A DNA stretch of 64,000 bases, from the NCBI RefSeq assembly GCF_002018875.1, contig NZ_MVOL01000002.1, forward strand, positions 248,001 through 312,000. Reading direction: 5' to 3'. Shown piece after piece: positions 1 through 8,356 of the stretch. A program made the translations under genes and the position numbers. Within the stretch, counting starts at the first letter, position 1, and each line of letters starts with the position of its first letter. The stretch is from Pseudomonas sp. MF4836. GTDB taxonomy: Bacteria; Pseudomonadota; Gammaproteobacteria; Pseudomonadales; Pseudomonadaceae. The notes below the pieces were generated by a model, which saw nothing but the letters and a program-made list of their open reading frames with translations, made no database searches and was not told the origin of the DNA.

Positions 1-361
1 GTTTCCACACGCTGAAGCTGGTACCGCTGTCCGAGAGATGAAGATCTCATCTGATCAGTATGACTACGTCTTATCTCTGCTTATTCTGCCACGATCAGCC
101 ACTGTCTGGCGTCCCGACGTGGATAGGTTCAAGCCCTGGGAGAATAAGCGCCCAAGAGGCTGATCCGGTTCTCAAGGGCATAGGCTGGAGATGTCTACGG
201 TGCCGGGGGCAGTCCACTATGAGGCTCACAAAATAACGCAGTAACTGAAGCCTTATTTTGCACTGGCGATCTATAAGCGTCCATCCAAACTCCCGGGCTT
301 GTTGACGCTTGGGGTGTCCGATGCTGGCGCTAGCTACTCTCCACGAGTGGCAGCTATGGGT

Positions 362-541
362 CGATTGTGTTGAAAAAGTCGGTTCTCCCAAAACACTCGA
401 ATATTGATGGATGAAAACACCCCTGTTGCACGCTGCTACGTTAAATCCGAGCCTTGAACCTTCTGCTAAAAACTCAGATTTCAATCTCAGACGCGTACTT
501 TTCTGGTGTGGAATTCGAAGCCGACTTTTTCAACAGAATCG
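362..541. mobile_element. MITE-like element with long terminal inverted repeats
   Basis: The arms at about 362-382 and 521-541 are inverted copies sharing the core TGTTGAAAAAGTCGG and differing at one or two outer bases. They enclose about 140 bp with no convincing gene. The core resembles the ends of some insertion sequences of pseudomonads, which suggests a miniature non-autonomous element or the collapsed remnant of a larger one. I see no clear target-site duplication. The ORF that crosses it has no recognisable features. The rest of 1-580 shows nothing I can support. Confidence 0.5.
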
Positions 542-581
542 GTCAGTTGCGGTCGGTCGTGATTATCAAAGTCAGACCTTC

Positions 582-857
582 TTAGCACTTGAAGACCCAT
601 GCTCTTTCTAAACGACGAGCCAGCAGCCGCACGGTCAGCAGGTAGTAGTACCGAGTCGCCGCGCATTGCCCAGCTAGTCGGTGCTCAAGAAACCAAGTCA
701 AATGCTTTCTTCGCCAAGCCCAAGGTGTCTCGAGCTGCCACCGTTCAGATATCTCAGCTTGGATGAGCTTTGCTTGCCGTAAATGGCGCTGCCGGGTTGC
801 GTACGAACCCGTCAGAACCGCAGCCAAGAACAGTTCCATATCGAATGGCTTGCTCAT
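582..857 (-). CDS. Small hypothetical protein coupled to the island recombinase
   Basis: A 91-aa protein rich in Arg, Leu and Trp with no signal peptide or membrane segment. Its ATG overlaps the stop of the upstream recombinase gene by 4 bp (ATGA), so the two are almost certainly co-translated. I do not recognise the family. Because it is coupled to an integrase on an island, a role in excision or integration is possible, but this is inference from position only. Confidence 0.55.
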   Translation of the reverse strand: MSKPFDMELFLAAVLTGSYATRQRHLRQAKLIQAEISERWQLETPWAWRRKHLTWFLEHRLAGQCAATRYYYLLTVRLLARRLERAWVFKC

Positions 858-1834
858 ACGCTCCCTCCAATGTAGGCCCCGACCACATCGATCCGTCCAT
901 GCCCCAGTTCAAAGCTGATTTGCCTACGAGCCTCGCGGTCGAGGTGCTGATCTAACTGGCAGCATTCACCGCCGTTGATTGGCGCGCGATGTTGGGTGAT
1001 TTGCTCGTAACGCTCACATGCGTATGCCGCTCGTAGCTCATGGAAGCCTTTGAGGTTGTGTGCATGCAGGATGTCCCGTGCTGGGCGGATGATTTCCTGC
1101 AGAATATTCAGATAGCTTTCGTCTGGCGCAATCAGGTTGCGGCTACTCGCAGGCGACACCTGCCGTGCAAACCCAAGTGCGTCTTGAACATGGTGGTCCA
1201 CCGTAATCCATCGTGGCGCTGAGGCGCCAGCTCGGCCGCCTTTGGTGCCATCCTGAATGTTGATCCTGCCTAGGTCGTTAGCCTCACGGCTCAGCCGTGG
1301 CAAGTCGGCTAGGATGGCCTCACGCAAGCGCATGCCGGTGGCTCGCGCCAACAGAACGATTGCAGCGGCCCGTAGCTGATGATCGCGGCAAAGCACATCG
1401 ACAATCTGCTTAACCTGTTTGCGGTCTTGGCCCTGCGGTACTGAGTGTCGAACTCCGCTGCGCTGCATATCCAACGCCTTGCTCGGACTTGGCAGTTTCA
1501 CATGCTGATCACCGCGAAGCGCTGCCATGGTCCTGTTAACGCTGGATAGGCGGTTTTGCGCGGTGCTGACGGCGAGATAGCCGCGCCTAACAATGTCGCG
1601 CAGATACGCCGCGTAGTCGGCCAATACCTTTCGATCAATCTGCCGTGCATCATTGATACCGGGCCCCTGTTCGGAGCGGCACCACTTCACGAATGCCTGC
1701 CACCGATCACTGTGCGCCTTGACTGTGCCGTAGTGGCCGCCGCCGAACATGTCTTTTAGCGCCTGCGGCCCTGCGTAGCTCAATTGTCTGCCGTAACCGA
1801 AATTGCGGCCATCGCGTCTACCCACTAATGCCAT
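854..1834 (-). CDS. Site-specific tyrosine recombinase, ICE/genomic-island type
   Basis: About 326 aa when read from the ATG at 1834; the frame is open to 1879, but the protein from MALVGRRDGR onward looks like the normal N terminus. A SAM-like N-terminal core-binding region (roughly residues 35-110) is followed by a tyrosine recombinase catalytic domain. ARATGMRLREAI carries the first catalytic Arg, GFHELRAAYACERY the H-x-x-R pair, and ELGHGRIDVVGAYIG the late His and the candidate nucleophile Tyr. It belongs to the integrase-domain proteins common on pseudomonad integrative elements and is distinct from the P4-type integrase at 2736-4064. It is translationally coupled to the 91-aa gene behind it. 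Confidence 0.75.
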   Translation of the reverse strand: MALVGRRDGRNFGYGRQLSYAGPQALKDMFGGGHYGTVKAHSDRWQAFVKWCRSEQGPGINDARQIDRKVLADYAAYLRDIVRRGYLAVSTAQNRLSSVNRTMAALRGDQHVKLPSPSKALDMQRSGVRHSVPQGQDRKQVKQIVDVLCRDHQLRAAAIVLLARATGMRLREAILADLPRLSREANDLGRINIQDGTKGGRAGASAPRWITVDHHVQDALGFARQVSPASSRNLIAPDESYLNILQEIIRPARDILHAHNLKGFHELRAAYACERYEQITQHRAPINGGECCQLDQHLDREARRQISFELGHGRIDVVGAYIGGSV

Positions 1835-2104
1835 GTCGGTCACCTCCGCTTCCGATCTCTGCTCCTCGCCCCATGTCATCCCGCCAAGAATGCTGAGTGT
1901 TATCAGGGATCAAGGCCCCTGCGACCTGTGGGGAATGTCCGCTACGTGGGACTGGCGGCTCCTTACGTCCGGGAGCAAGGGCATCTCATGATCTGGCCTC
2001 CTGAACACCGTTACCGGTGGGCGGGTGGAGGCTGCATTGGCTGACGAGGCCAATGCCGCGAGATCCTGAGTCGGGTGTAGGCATTGAAGCGATGAGCGGG
2101 GCAA

Positions 2105-2123
2105 ACCTGACTGTCAGTCAGGT
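2105..2123. repeat. Short palindrome, possible operator
   Basis: Two 9-base arms, ACCTGACTG and CAGTCAGGT, are separated by one base. This is a plausible repressor-binding palindrome in the gene-poor stretch 1880-2735 between the two recombinases. There is no direct evidence of function. Confidence 0.3.
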
Positions 2124-2258
2124 GCAGTCCACTCCGTGGGCTGCGGCACCATCATCTGCATCGCTGTTGCTGGTGACTTTTCGGTGTTTGTCACGCCGAT
2201 TGTCACGAAGGGGAATGCCGCAAAGCCTTGTACGAGCTGGGCTGCAGCAGCGGTAGGA

Positions 2259-2293
2259 GCGCCCGTCTCTTTCCAGAAGAAAGAGACGGGCGC
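2259..2293. repeat. Perfect 15-bp stem hairpin
   Basis: GCGCCCGTCTCTTTC is followed by a 5-base loop and its exact reverse complement. There is no T-run on either side, so it is not a typical terminator. The stretch around it (1880-2735) holds no gene I can support; the overlapping frames there have unnatural composition. Confidence 0.45.
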
Positions 2294-2531
2294 AGGTTGG
2301 CGCAGTGAAATGGCCAAGCGGAAAGGTTGCTGCAGGGCAGCTGGGAAGGGGGATGTATTTGCCGCAATGGCAACGATCTGAAGTAGGCATCCATCACTCG
2401 GTGAGTGACCGTGCGAGCCGCCGGACGCTAATCGCACTTTGGGAGAACCACCACTGTGTGGCGTAGCCTTAAAGGTTCTGGCTACCTGGGTTGCTGTCAA
2501 CGACAGCGCTTTGCCCGATCTTTTCTACGCC

Positions 2532-2621
2532 TGTGGATAATTCGGGTCAAGGCTCGAATTGTCGGGGTTTCTGCGGCTGTGGATGAAATTATCCACCGGT
2601 GGAAATCTATGGTTTTCCACA
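2532..2621. other. Cluster of DnaA-box-like sites
   Basis: Within 90 bp there is one perfect DnaA box (TGTGGATAA, 2532-2540) and three near matches: TGTGGATGA at 2578, TTATCCACC at 2589 and TTTTCCACA at 2613. The surrounding sequence is AT-rich. It lies just beyond the 3' end of the P4-type integrase. Such clusters occur at replication origins, so this could be an origin or replication-control site of the island. Chance occurrence or another role for the box-like sequence is not excluded. Confidence 0.4.
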
Positions 2622-2656
2622 GAAAATTTGCGTGGGCTTTAGATTTTTTAAATGAG

Positions 2657-2699
2657 GTCCATCCAAGCAGGGCGGCTTTGCAGCCCCGCTTGGATGGAC
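2657..2699. terminator. Strong hairpin after the P4-type integrase
   Basis: GTCCATCCAAGC (2657-2668) pairs perfectly with 2688-2699, and the inner part is also GC-rich and self-complementary. It lies 37 bp past the stop of the integrase gene. It has no clear T-run, so it may be a weak terminator or an attachment-site structure. Confidence 0.4.
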
Positions 2700-2735
2700 C
2701 CGCGTGGAAGGGCGGACTGTGGTGATCTCATTGGC

Positions 2736-4064
2736 TTACCCACGTTTGGATGCGCCACGGCTATTTTGTAGGGCTGTAATGTTGTCGCCGACCGGGTGAG
2801 CGAATTCGTGGGGAGTCACATGCCCGTGGCGGTTGGCGTCGATGTAGTTGCTCCACCACGCCATGATCAGCCGGCGCTGCTCCAGAAATTCAGCTTTGTG
2901 GATATACGCGGCGCGCACACGGTTGCGTTCCTTGTGGCTCATTTGTCTTTCGATGGCTGCGTCGGTCCATAACCCGGACTCAAGCAGGGCGCTACAGGCC
3001 ATGGTCCTGAAGCCATGGCCGCACACGTCCTTGCTGGTGTCATAGCCGACGTTGCGGAGCATGGTGTTCACCGTGTTCTCGGACATGGGCTTCCAGTACT
3101 TGTGGTCGCCCGGTAGCACCAACTCTGAAAAGCGACTGAGGCTGCGCAGGCGCTCCAGTATTTCGATGACCTGCGGCGAGAGCGGAACCATTTGAATGTC
3201 GCCGTTCATTTTGGTCCCGCGTGTGGAGTTGCGTACCCCTTCAATCGGTGCGCGCGTATCGGGGATTTCCCACATGGCGCGTTGAAGGTCGAACTCACTC
3301 CATCGAGCGAAACGCAGTTCGCTGGAGCGGACGAATACATGCAACGTCAACAGAACGGCGAGGCGCGTCAGCTCGCGGCCGCTGTAGTTGTCGATACGGT
3401 GTAGCAGTTCGGGCAGGCGGTTGAGGGAGAGGGCCGGGCGATGGATTGTGCGCGGCGCGTGAATCGAGCCTGCCAGGTCCAGTGCAGGATTCATGGTGAT
3501 CTGCCGAGCCCTTTTGGCCCCGCGCATGATGGTGGATAAGTAGTTCTGTACCCTTAACGCCACATCCATGGTGCCGCGTTCCTTGATGCGCTGGGTGATC
3601 TCTAGCAGGTCGTGGGTATCGAGTTCGGCGATGGGCCGTTGGCCGATCAGCGGGAAGACGTGGGTGCGCAGTCGGCTCATTACGGTTTTTGCGTGGCCTT
3701 CGGTCCAGCGACGGGACATGTCGGCGTGCCACTCCAGAGCAACGGTTTCGAAAAGCAGTGCCGCCCGCTGGGCTACGATCTTGGCCTTCTTCTTTTCTTC
3801 CATTGGGTCGAGATTGTCGAGCAGCAATGCCTTGGCTTCGTCTCGCTTACGCCGTGCGACGGAAAGGGTAACGATGGGGTAATTGCCGATGATGAGCGTA
3901 CCTTCCTTGCCGTTGGGCTTGGTGTACTTCAAGCGCCAGGTCTTCACGCCATTGGGTTTGACGAAAAGGTACATGCCGCCACCGTCGAACAGTTTGTAGG
4001 CTCGCTCGCGGGTTTTGGCCGTGCGGCATTGCAGGTCGCTGAGGGGGATCGCTAGACGTGGCAT
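2736..4064 (-). CDS. P4-type tyrosine integrase next to tRNA-Thr
   Basis: About 442 aa from the ATG at 4064 (MPRLAIPLSDLQC); the open frame continues upstream, but that part is non-coding in character. The N-terminal DUF4102-like DNA-binding domain (DGGGMYLFVKPNGVKTWRL) is typical of P4/CP4-57 integrases. The catalytic domain carries FVRSSELRFARW (first Arg), CGHGFRTMACSAL (H-x-x-R) and MSHKERNRVRAAYIH (late His and nucleophile Tyr), so it looks intact. It is transcribed away from tRNA-Thr, whose 3' end faces it. This is the classic arrangement of an island integrated at a tRNA 3' end, with the element extending toward position 1. Confidence 0.9.
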   Translation of the reverse strand: MPRLAIPLSDLQCRTAKTRERAYKLFDGGGMYLFVKPNGVKTWRLKYTKPNGKEGTLIIGNYPIVTLSVARRKRDEAKALLLDNLDPMEEKKKAKIVAQRAALLFETVALEWHADMSRRWTEGHAKTVMSRLRTHVFPLIGQRPIAELDTHDLLEITQRIKERGTMDVALRVQNYLSTIMRGAKRARQITMNPALDLAGSIHAPRTIHRPALSLNRLPELLHRIDNYSGRELTRLAVLLTLHVFVRSSELRFARWSEFDLQRAMWEIPDTRAPIEGVRNSTRGTKMNGDIQMVPLSPQVIEILERLRSLSRFSELVLPGDHKYWKPMSENTVNTMLRNVGYDTSKDVCGHGFRTMACSALLESGLWTDAAIERQMSHKERNRVRAAYIHKAEFLEQRRLIMAWWSNYIDANRHGHVTPHEFAHPVGDNITALQNSRGASKRG

Positions 4065-4159
4065 AGGGGTACGCGCTCCTGACCGGAAAATCGCAGTACC
4101 CCTAACATACCCTCGGGGAAGGGGGATTTTGTTGGATCCCGACAGAGGGTCCTGGAACG

Positions 4160-4185
4160 AAAAAACCCGCCAAAGGGCGGGTTTT
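4160..4185 (-). terminator. Rho-independent terminator of tRNA-Thr
   Basis: The hairpin AAAACCCGCC-AAA-GGGCGGGTTTT is flanked by A and T runs, so it could work in both directions. It lies just beyond the 3' end of tRNA-Thr on the minus strand. Confidence 0.75.
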
Positions 4186-4227
4186 CGGGGCTTCCAGAGC
4201 ATTCGGTGGAACGCAATGGAGCCAATG

Positions 4228-4303
<76 letters not shown>

Positions 4304-4495
4304 GTGTTAGGGCGACGATTATAGCGATTGGCGGGCGTCTGTAAACCCCTGAAAACTGACTATTTTTGCGCAGGCCTCTGGTGCGCGGTTGGCGCTTGGT
4401 TGGGAAGCCGTTGGCGCGAGTGTGTCCGGTGTGGCTGAGGGTGTGTCCAAGGTGGCGTGTTTGCGTTTTGTCCCCGTTTATCAGGAATAGCCCCA

Positions 4496-5146
4496 ATGGT
4501 CATGGATCTCAGGAAAAACCTCGTTTTCGTCGCGTTGGCTTTGCTCGGTGGGTGCAGTGTGAAACCAGTGCAGCCTTATGCCGAGCCCCCCCAGGGGGCT
4601 CAGACGGCGCAGTTGCGGGTGATCACCAATGGTGAGGTGCGTGGCGCCGATTACGCCGGGTGTGTCGGCGAAACCCGAGGCTTGGCCAAGGCCGGGCGCT
4701 TTGGCGAGGATTTGCAGCCGAGCATCAATTATCCACAGGCGCCGCTGGTGCCGGGCAAGCAGGACATGGCGCCGCGATATGCGCCGAAGATGCAGCAGTA
4801 CCTGGGGGCGAGTCGCATGGCCGAGGGGTTGTATACCGAGATCGTTGCCGAGTACCGGGTGCCGGCTGGCACGCCTTTCCTGCTGGAAAGCATGGGGCTG
4901 GCGGCGGGCAGCTATGGCAGTACTTACCTGACGTGCCCGGCGGCGAAGAAGGTGGTGCAGTTTGAGCCGGGTCGCAGTTATGAGGTTTATGTGGGCTTGA
5001 ACAACGCCCCGGGTGCCGACGGCAAGCTGGCGGCGATCTGTGTGTTTGGGGTTTACGAACTGCTGCCTCTTGGTCAGTCGCAGAAGTCGCTGCCGCTGCC
5101 GATTGTGGCCACTCCGGCGGTCGAGACGCGCTGCCCGAGCCGTTGA
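4496..5146 (+). CDS. Putative outer-membrane lipoprotein
   Basis: 216 aa. A short charged and hydrophobic leader ends in a lipobox (ALLGGC), so the mature protein begins at the Cys near residue 19. ATG 4496 is preceded by an AGGAATAG ribosome site; ATG 4502 is an alternative. The mature part has no membrane segment. It contains paired Cys residues (YAGCVGE, LTCPAAKK and AAICVFG) that could form disulfides in the periplasm. The family is not recognised beyond being a Pseudomonas-type lipoprotein. It is monocistronic and converges on the fds operon. Confidence 0.7.
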   Translation: MVMDLRKNLVFVALALLGGCSVKPVQPYAEPPQGAQTAQLRVITNGEVRGADYAGCVGETRGLAKAGRFGEDLQPSINYPQAPLVPGKQDMAPRYAPKMQQYLGASRMAEGLYTEIVAEYRVPAGTPFLLESMGLAAGSYGSTYLTCPAAKKVVQFEPGRSYEVYVGLNNAPGADGKLAAICVFGVYELLPLGQSQKSLPLPIVATPAVETRCPSR

Positions 5147-5205
5147 GACGCCGCACCACTGATGCTCTGTCGGTGGTACGGCGGCACTGGCCACCAAGCC
5201 ACCCC

Positions 5206-5229
5206 AGAGCCCGTCCAGCGACGGGCTCT
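5206..5229. terminator. Hairpin between the lipoprotein gene and fdsD
   Basis: AGAGCCCGTC-CAGC-GACGGGCTCT is a perfect 10-bp stem followed by TGTCCTTT. It sits between two convergent genes and may end transcription from both sides. Confidence 0.6.
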
Positions 5230-5249
5230 GTCCTTTCATCTCGTCACTT

Positions 5250-5471
5250 TCAGGCCTCCCACCCTGCGCCGCTGACGGCGGTTTGCACCAGGGGATGCAG
5301 TTGCGCCCCCTGGTGTTCGGTTTGCCAGGCCAGCAGGTCTTTGCGCATGCCGGGGGTCCAGAACATTTTCAGGTGGTTGCGCACGCTGAGCATGGCTTGC
5401 TGCTGGTCCGGCTCGTTGGCGAAGTACTGGGCGATCTGGTTGGCCATTTTGATCAGGTTGGCGGTGCTCAT
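5250..5471 (-). CDS. fdsD: Formate dehydrogenase delta subunit
   Basis: 73 aa, starting MSTANLIKMANQIAQYFAN. It matches the small FdsD family found as the last gene of fds operons: an N-terminal helix, the segment HLKMFWTPGMRKDLLAW and a short tail. FdsD is needed for an active NAD-dependent molybdenum formate dehydrogenase, although its exact role is unclear. Its ATG overlaps the fdsA stop by 4 bp, so translation is coupled. Confidence 0.9.
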   Translation of the reverse strand: MSTANLIKMANQIAQYFANEPDQQQAMLSVRNHLKMFWTPGMRKDLLAWQTEHQGAQLHPLVQTAVSGAGWEA

Positions 5472-8356
5472 CGGCGGACCTCCGCGGCAGCGCCGCCTTT
5501 GCGTGCCTGGCGACGTTCGCTGAGCAGGCGCTGCTGTTCGTCACTGAACGCCTGGTAGCGTTTCTGCCATTCGGAAGGGTGGTAGACGCGGCTGACTTCC
5601 ACCGCCGTGACCTTGTACTCCGGGCAGTTGGTGGCCCAGTCGGAGTTGTCGGTGGTGATCACGTTGGCCCCGGATTCGGGGAAGTGGAAGGTGGTGTACA
5701 CCACGCCCGCCGCCACCCGTTCGGTGACCCGGGCCCGAAGTACGGTCTGCCCGGCGCGGCTGCCGATGCCGACCCAGTCGCCTTCGTTGATGCCCCGGCT
5801 TTCGGCGTCGGTGGGGTGGATTTCCAGGCGGTCTTCATCGTGCCAGGCGACGTTGTCGGTGCGGCGAGTCTGGGCGCCGACGTTGTACTGGCTGAGGATG
5901 CGTCCGGTGGTCAGCAGCAGTGGGTAGCGGCCGTTGACCTTCTCTTCAGTGGGCACGTAGCCGGTCAGCATGAAGCGCCCCTTGCCGCGCACGAACTGGT
6001 CGATGTGCATGGTCGGGGTGCCGTCCGGCGCGTCCTGGTTGCATGGCCATTGCAGGCTGCCGTGGCGGTCCAGTTCGGCGTAGCTGACGTTGGTGAAGGT
6101 TGGGGTCAGGCTGGCGATTTCATCCATGATTTCTGATGGGTGCTGATAGTGCATGGGGTAGCCCAGGGCGTTGGCCAGGGCCACGGTGCCTTCCCAGTCG
6201 GCCTTGCCGCCCAGGGGCTCCATGACTTTGCGCACCCGCGAGATGCGTCGTTCGGCATTGGTGAAGGTGCCGTCTTTTTCCAGGAACGAGCTGCCCGGCA
6301 GGAACACGTGGGCGAACTTGGCGGTTTCGTTGAGGAAGATGTCCTGCACCACCACGCACTCCATGGCCGATAGCGCCGCCGTCACGTGCTGGGTGTTGGG
6401 GTCGCTCTGGGCGATGTCCTCGCCCTGGCAGTACAGGCCCTTGAAGCTGCCGCCCAGGGCCGCTTCGAACATGTTGGGGATGCGCAGGCCCGGGTCCGGT
6501 TGCAGGCTGACGTTCCACGCCTGCTCGAACTGCGCCCGCACCAGGTCGTTGGAAATATGCCGGTAGCCTGGCAGCTCGTGGGGGAACGAGCCCATGTCGC
6601 ATGAGCCCTGGACGTTGTTCTGCCCACGCAGCGGGTTGACCCCCACGCCTTCGCGGCCGATGTTGCCGGTGGCCATGGCCAGGTTGGCGATGCCCATTAC
6701 CGCGGTGCTGCCCTGGCTGTGCTCGGTGATGCCCAGGCCGTAGTAGATCGCCGCGTTGCCACCGGTGGCGTAAAGCCGCGCGGCGGCGCGGATGTCGGCG
6801 GCGGGTACGCCGCAGATCAGGCCCAGGACCTCCGGCGAGTTCTCGGGGCGGCTGACAAACTCGCTCCAGCGCACGAAATCCGCAGCCTCGCAGCGGGCAT
6901 TGATAAAGTCCTGCTGGAGCAGGCCCTCGGTGACGATCACGTGGGCCAGGGCATTGAGCATGGCGACGTTGGTGCCGGGGCGCAGGGCCAGGTGCAGCTC
7001 GGCGCGGGCGTGCACCGAGTCCACCAGGTCGATGCGCCGCGGGTCGATCACGATCAACCTGGCCCCTTCGCGCAGGCGACGTTTGAGCTGGGAGGCGAAC
7101 ACCGGGTGCGCATCGCTGGGGTTGGCGCCCATCACCAGGATCACATCGGCCTGCATCACCGAGTCGAAGCTCTGGGTCCCGGCGGATTCACCCAGGGTTT
7201 GCTTGAGGCCGTAGCCGGTGGGCGAGTGGCAGACCCGGGCGCAGGTGTCGACGTTGTTGTTGCCGAAGGCGGCGCGCACCAGCTTCTGTACCAGATAGGT
7301 TTCTTCGTTGGTGCAGCGGCTGGAGGTGATGCCGCCGATCGAGTCGCGGCCGTAGGTCTGTTGCAGCCGGCGGAATTCGCTGGCGGCGTAGGTCACGGCT
7401 TCATCCCAACTGACTTCCTGCCACGGGTCGCTGATGTGCTTGCGGATCATCGGCTTGGTGATGCGATCCGGGTGGGTCGCATAGCCCCAGGCGAAGCGCC
7501 CTTTGACGCAGGAGTGGCCGTGGTTGGCGTGGCCGTTTTTGTCCGGGACCATGCGCACCAGTTGGTCGCCCTTCATCTCGGCGCGGAATGAGCAGCCGAC
7601 CCCGCAATAGGCGCAGGTGGTGATGACGCTGCGCTCGGGCTGGCCCAGTTCGACCACGCTTTTTTCCATCAGGGTCGCGGTCGGGCACGCCTGTACACAG
7701 GCGCCGCAGGAAACGCATTCGGACTCCAGGAAGTTGTCGCCACCGGCGGCGGCCACCCGCGACTCGAAGCCGCGCCCGGTGATGGTCAGGGCGAAGGTGC
7801 CCTGGGTTTCCTCGCAGGCGCGCACGCAACGGTTGCAGACGATGCACTTGCTGGGGTCGTAGTCGAAGTAGGGGTTGGAGGTGTCCTTTTTATCACTCAG
7901 GTGGTTCTCGCCTTCATAGCCGTAACGCACCTCGCGCAGGCCGACCTGGCCGGCCACGGTTTGCAGTTCGCAGTTGCCGTTGGCCGAGCAGGTCAGGCAG
8001 TCCAGTGGGTGGTCGGAGATGTACAACTCCATCACGTTGCGGCGCAGGGTGGCGAGCTTCGGTGTTTGCGTGTGCACGCTCATGCCTTCGCTGACCGGGG
8101 TGGTGCAGGAGGCCGGGTAGCCGCGCATGCCGTCGATTTCCACCAGGCACATGCGGCACGAGCCGAAGGCTTCCAGGCTGTCGGTGGCGCACAGTTTGGG
8201 AATGCTGGTGCCCAGCAGCGCGGCGGCGCGCATCACCGAGGTGCCTTGGGGCACGCTGATGCTGCGCCCGTCGATGTTCAGGGTGACCTGCACCTGGCTC
8301 TCGCGGGCCGGGGTGCCAAGATCCATGTCTTTGGCAGGGTCGAATTGGATGATCAT
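5468..8356 (-). CDS. fdsA: NAD-dependent formate dehydrogenase, catalytic alpha subunit
   Basis: 962 aa, full length for FdsA. It oxidises formate to CO2 at a molybdenum bis-MGD centre. The N terminus has a [2Fe-2S] ferredoxin domain (Cys 56, 67, 70, 84), a His/Cys cluster (H116, C120, C123, C129) and two [4Fe-4S] ferredoxin motifs (C171-C181 and C214-C224). The Mo-domain cluster follows (C248, C251, C255, C283). The motif ARVCHSPTGYG supplies the catalytic Cys (about 376) and neighbouring His, so the enzyme is the Cys type rather than selenocysteine. Electrons pass to FdsB and FdsG. Its start overlaps the end of fdsB by 4 bp. No FdhD-type sulfurtransferase gene lies between fdsA and fdsD, unlike several known fds operons. 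Confidence 0.96.
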   Translation of the reverse strand: MIIQFDPAKDMDLGTPARESQVQVTLNIDGRSISVPQGTSVMRAAALLGTSIPKLCATDSLEAFGSCRMCLVEIDGMRGYPASCTTPVSEGMSVHTQTPKLATLRRNVMELYISDHPLDCLTCSANGNCELQTVAGQVGLREVRYGYEGENHLSDKKDTSNPYFDYDPSKCIVCNRCVRACEETQGTFALTITGRGFESRVAAAGGDNFLESECVSCGACVQACPTATLMEKSVVELGQPERSVITTCAYCGVGCSFRAEMKGDQLVRMVPDKNGHANHGHSCVKGRFAWGYATHPDRITKPMIRKHISDPWQEVSWDEAVTYAASEFRRLQQTYGRDSIGGITSSRCTNEETYLVQKLVRAAFGNNNVDTCARVCHSPTGYGLKQTLGESAGTQSFDSVMQADVILVMGANPSDAHPVFASQLKRRLREGARLIVIDPRRIDLVDSVHARAELHLALRPGTNVAMLNALAHVIVTEGLLQQDFINARCEAADFVRWSEFVSRPENSPEVLGLICGVPAADIRAAARLYATGGNAAIYYGLGITEHSQGSTAVMGIANLAMATGNIGREGVGVNPLRGQNNVQGSCDMGSFPHELPGYRHISNDLVRAQFEQAWNVSLQPDPGLRIPNMFEAALGGSFKGLYCQGEDIAQSDPNTQHVTAALSAMECVVVQDIFLNETAKFAHVFLPGSSFLEKDGTFTNAERRISRVRKVMEPLGGKADWEGTVALANALGYPMHYQHPSEIMDEIASLTPTFTNVSYAELDRHGSLQWPCNQDAPDGTPTMHIDQFVRGKGRFMLTGYVPTEEKVNGRYPLLLTTGRILSQYNVGAQTRRTDNVAWHDEDRLEIHPTDAESRGINEGDWVGIGSRAGQTVLRARVTERVAAGVVYTTFHFPESGANVITTDNSDWATNCPEYKVTAVEVSRVYHPSEWQKRYQAFSDEQQRLLSERRQARKGGAAAEVRR

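Noticed and set aside
95..484. 129-aa reading frame on the minus strand
   Set aside because: No recognisable domain, biased composition, and it runs through one arm of the MITE-like element; no ribosome site.
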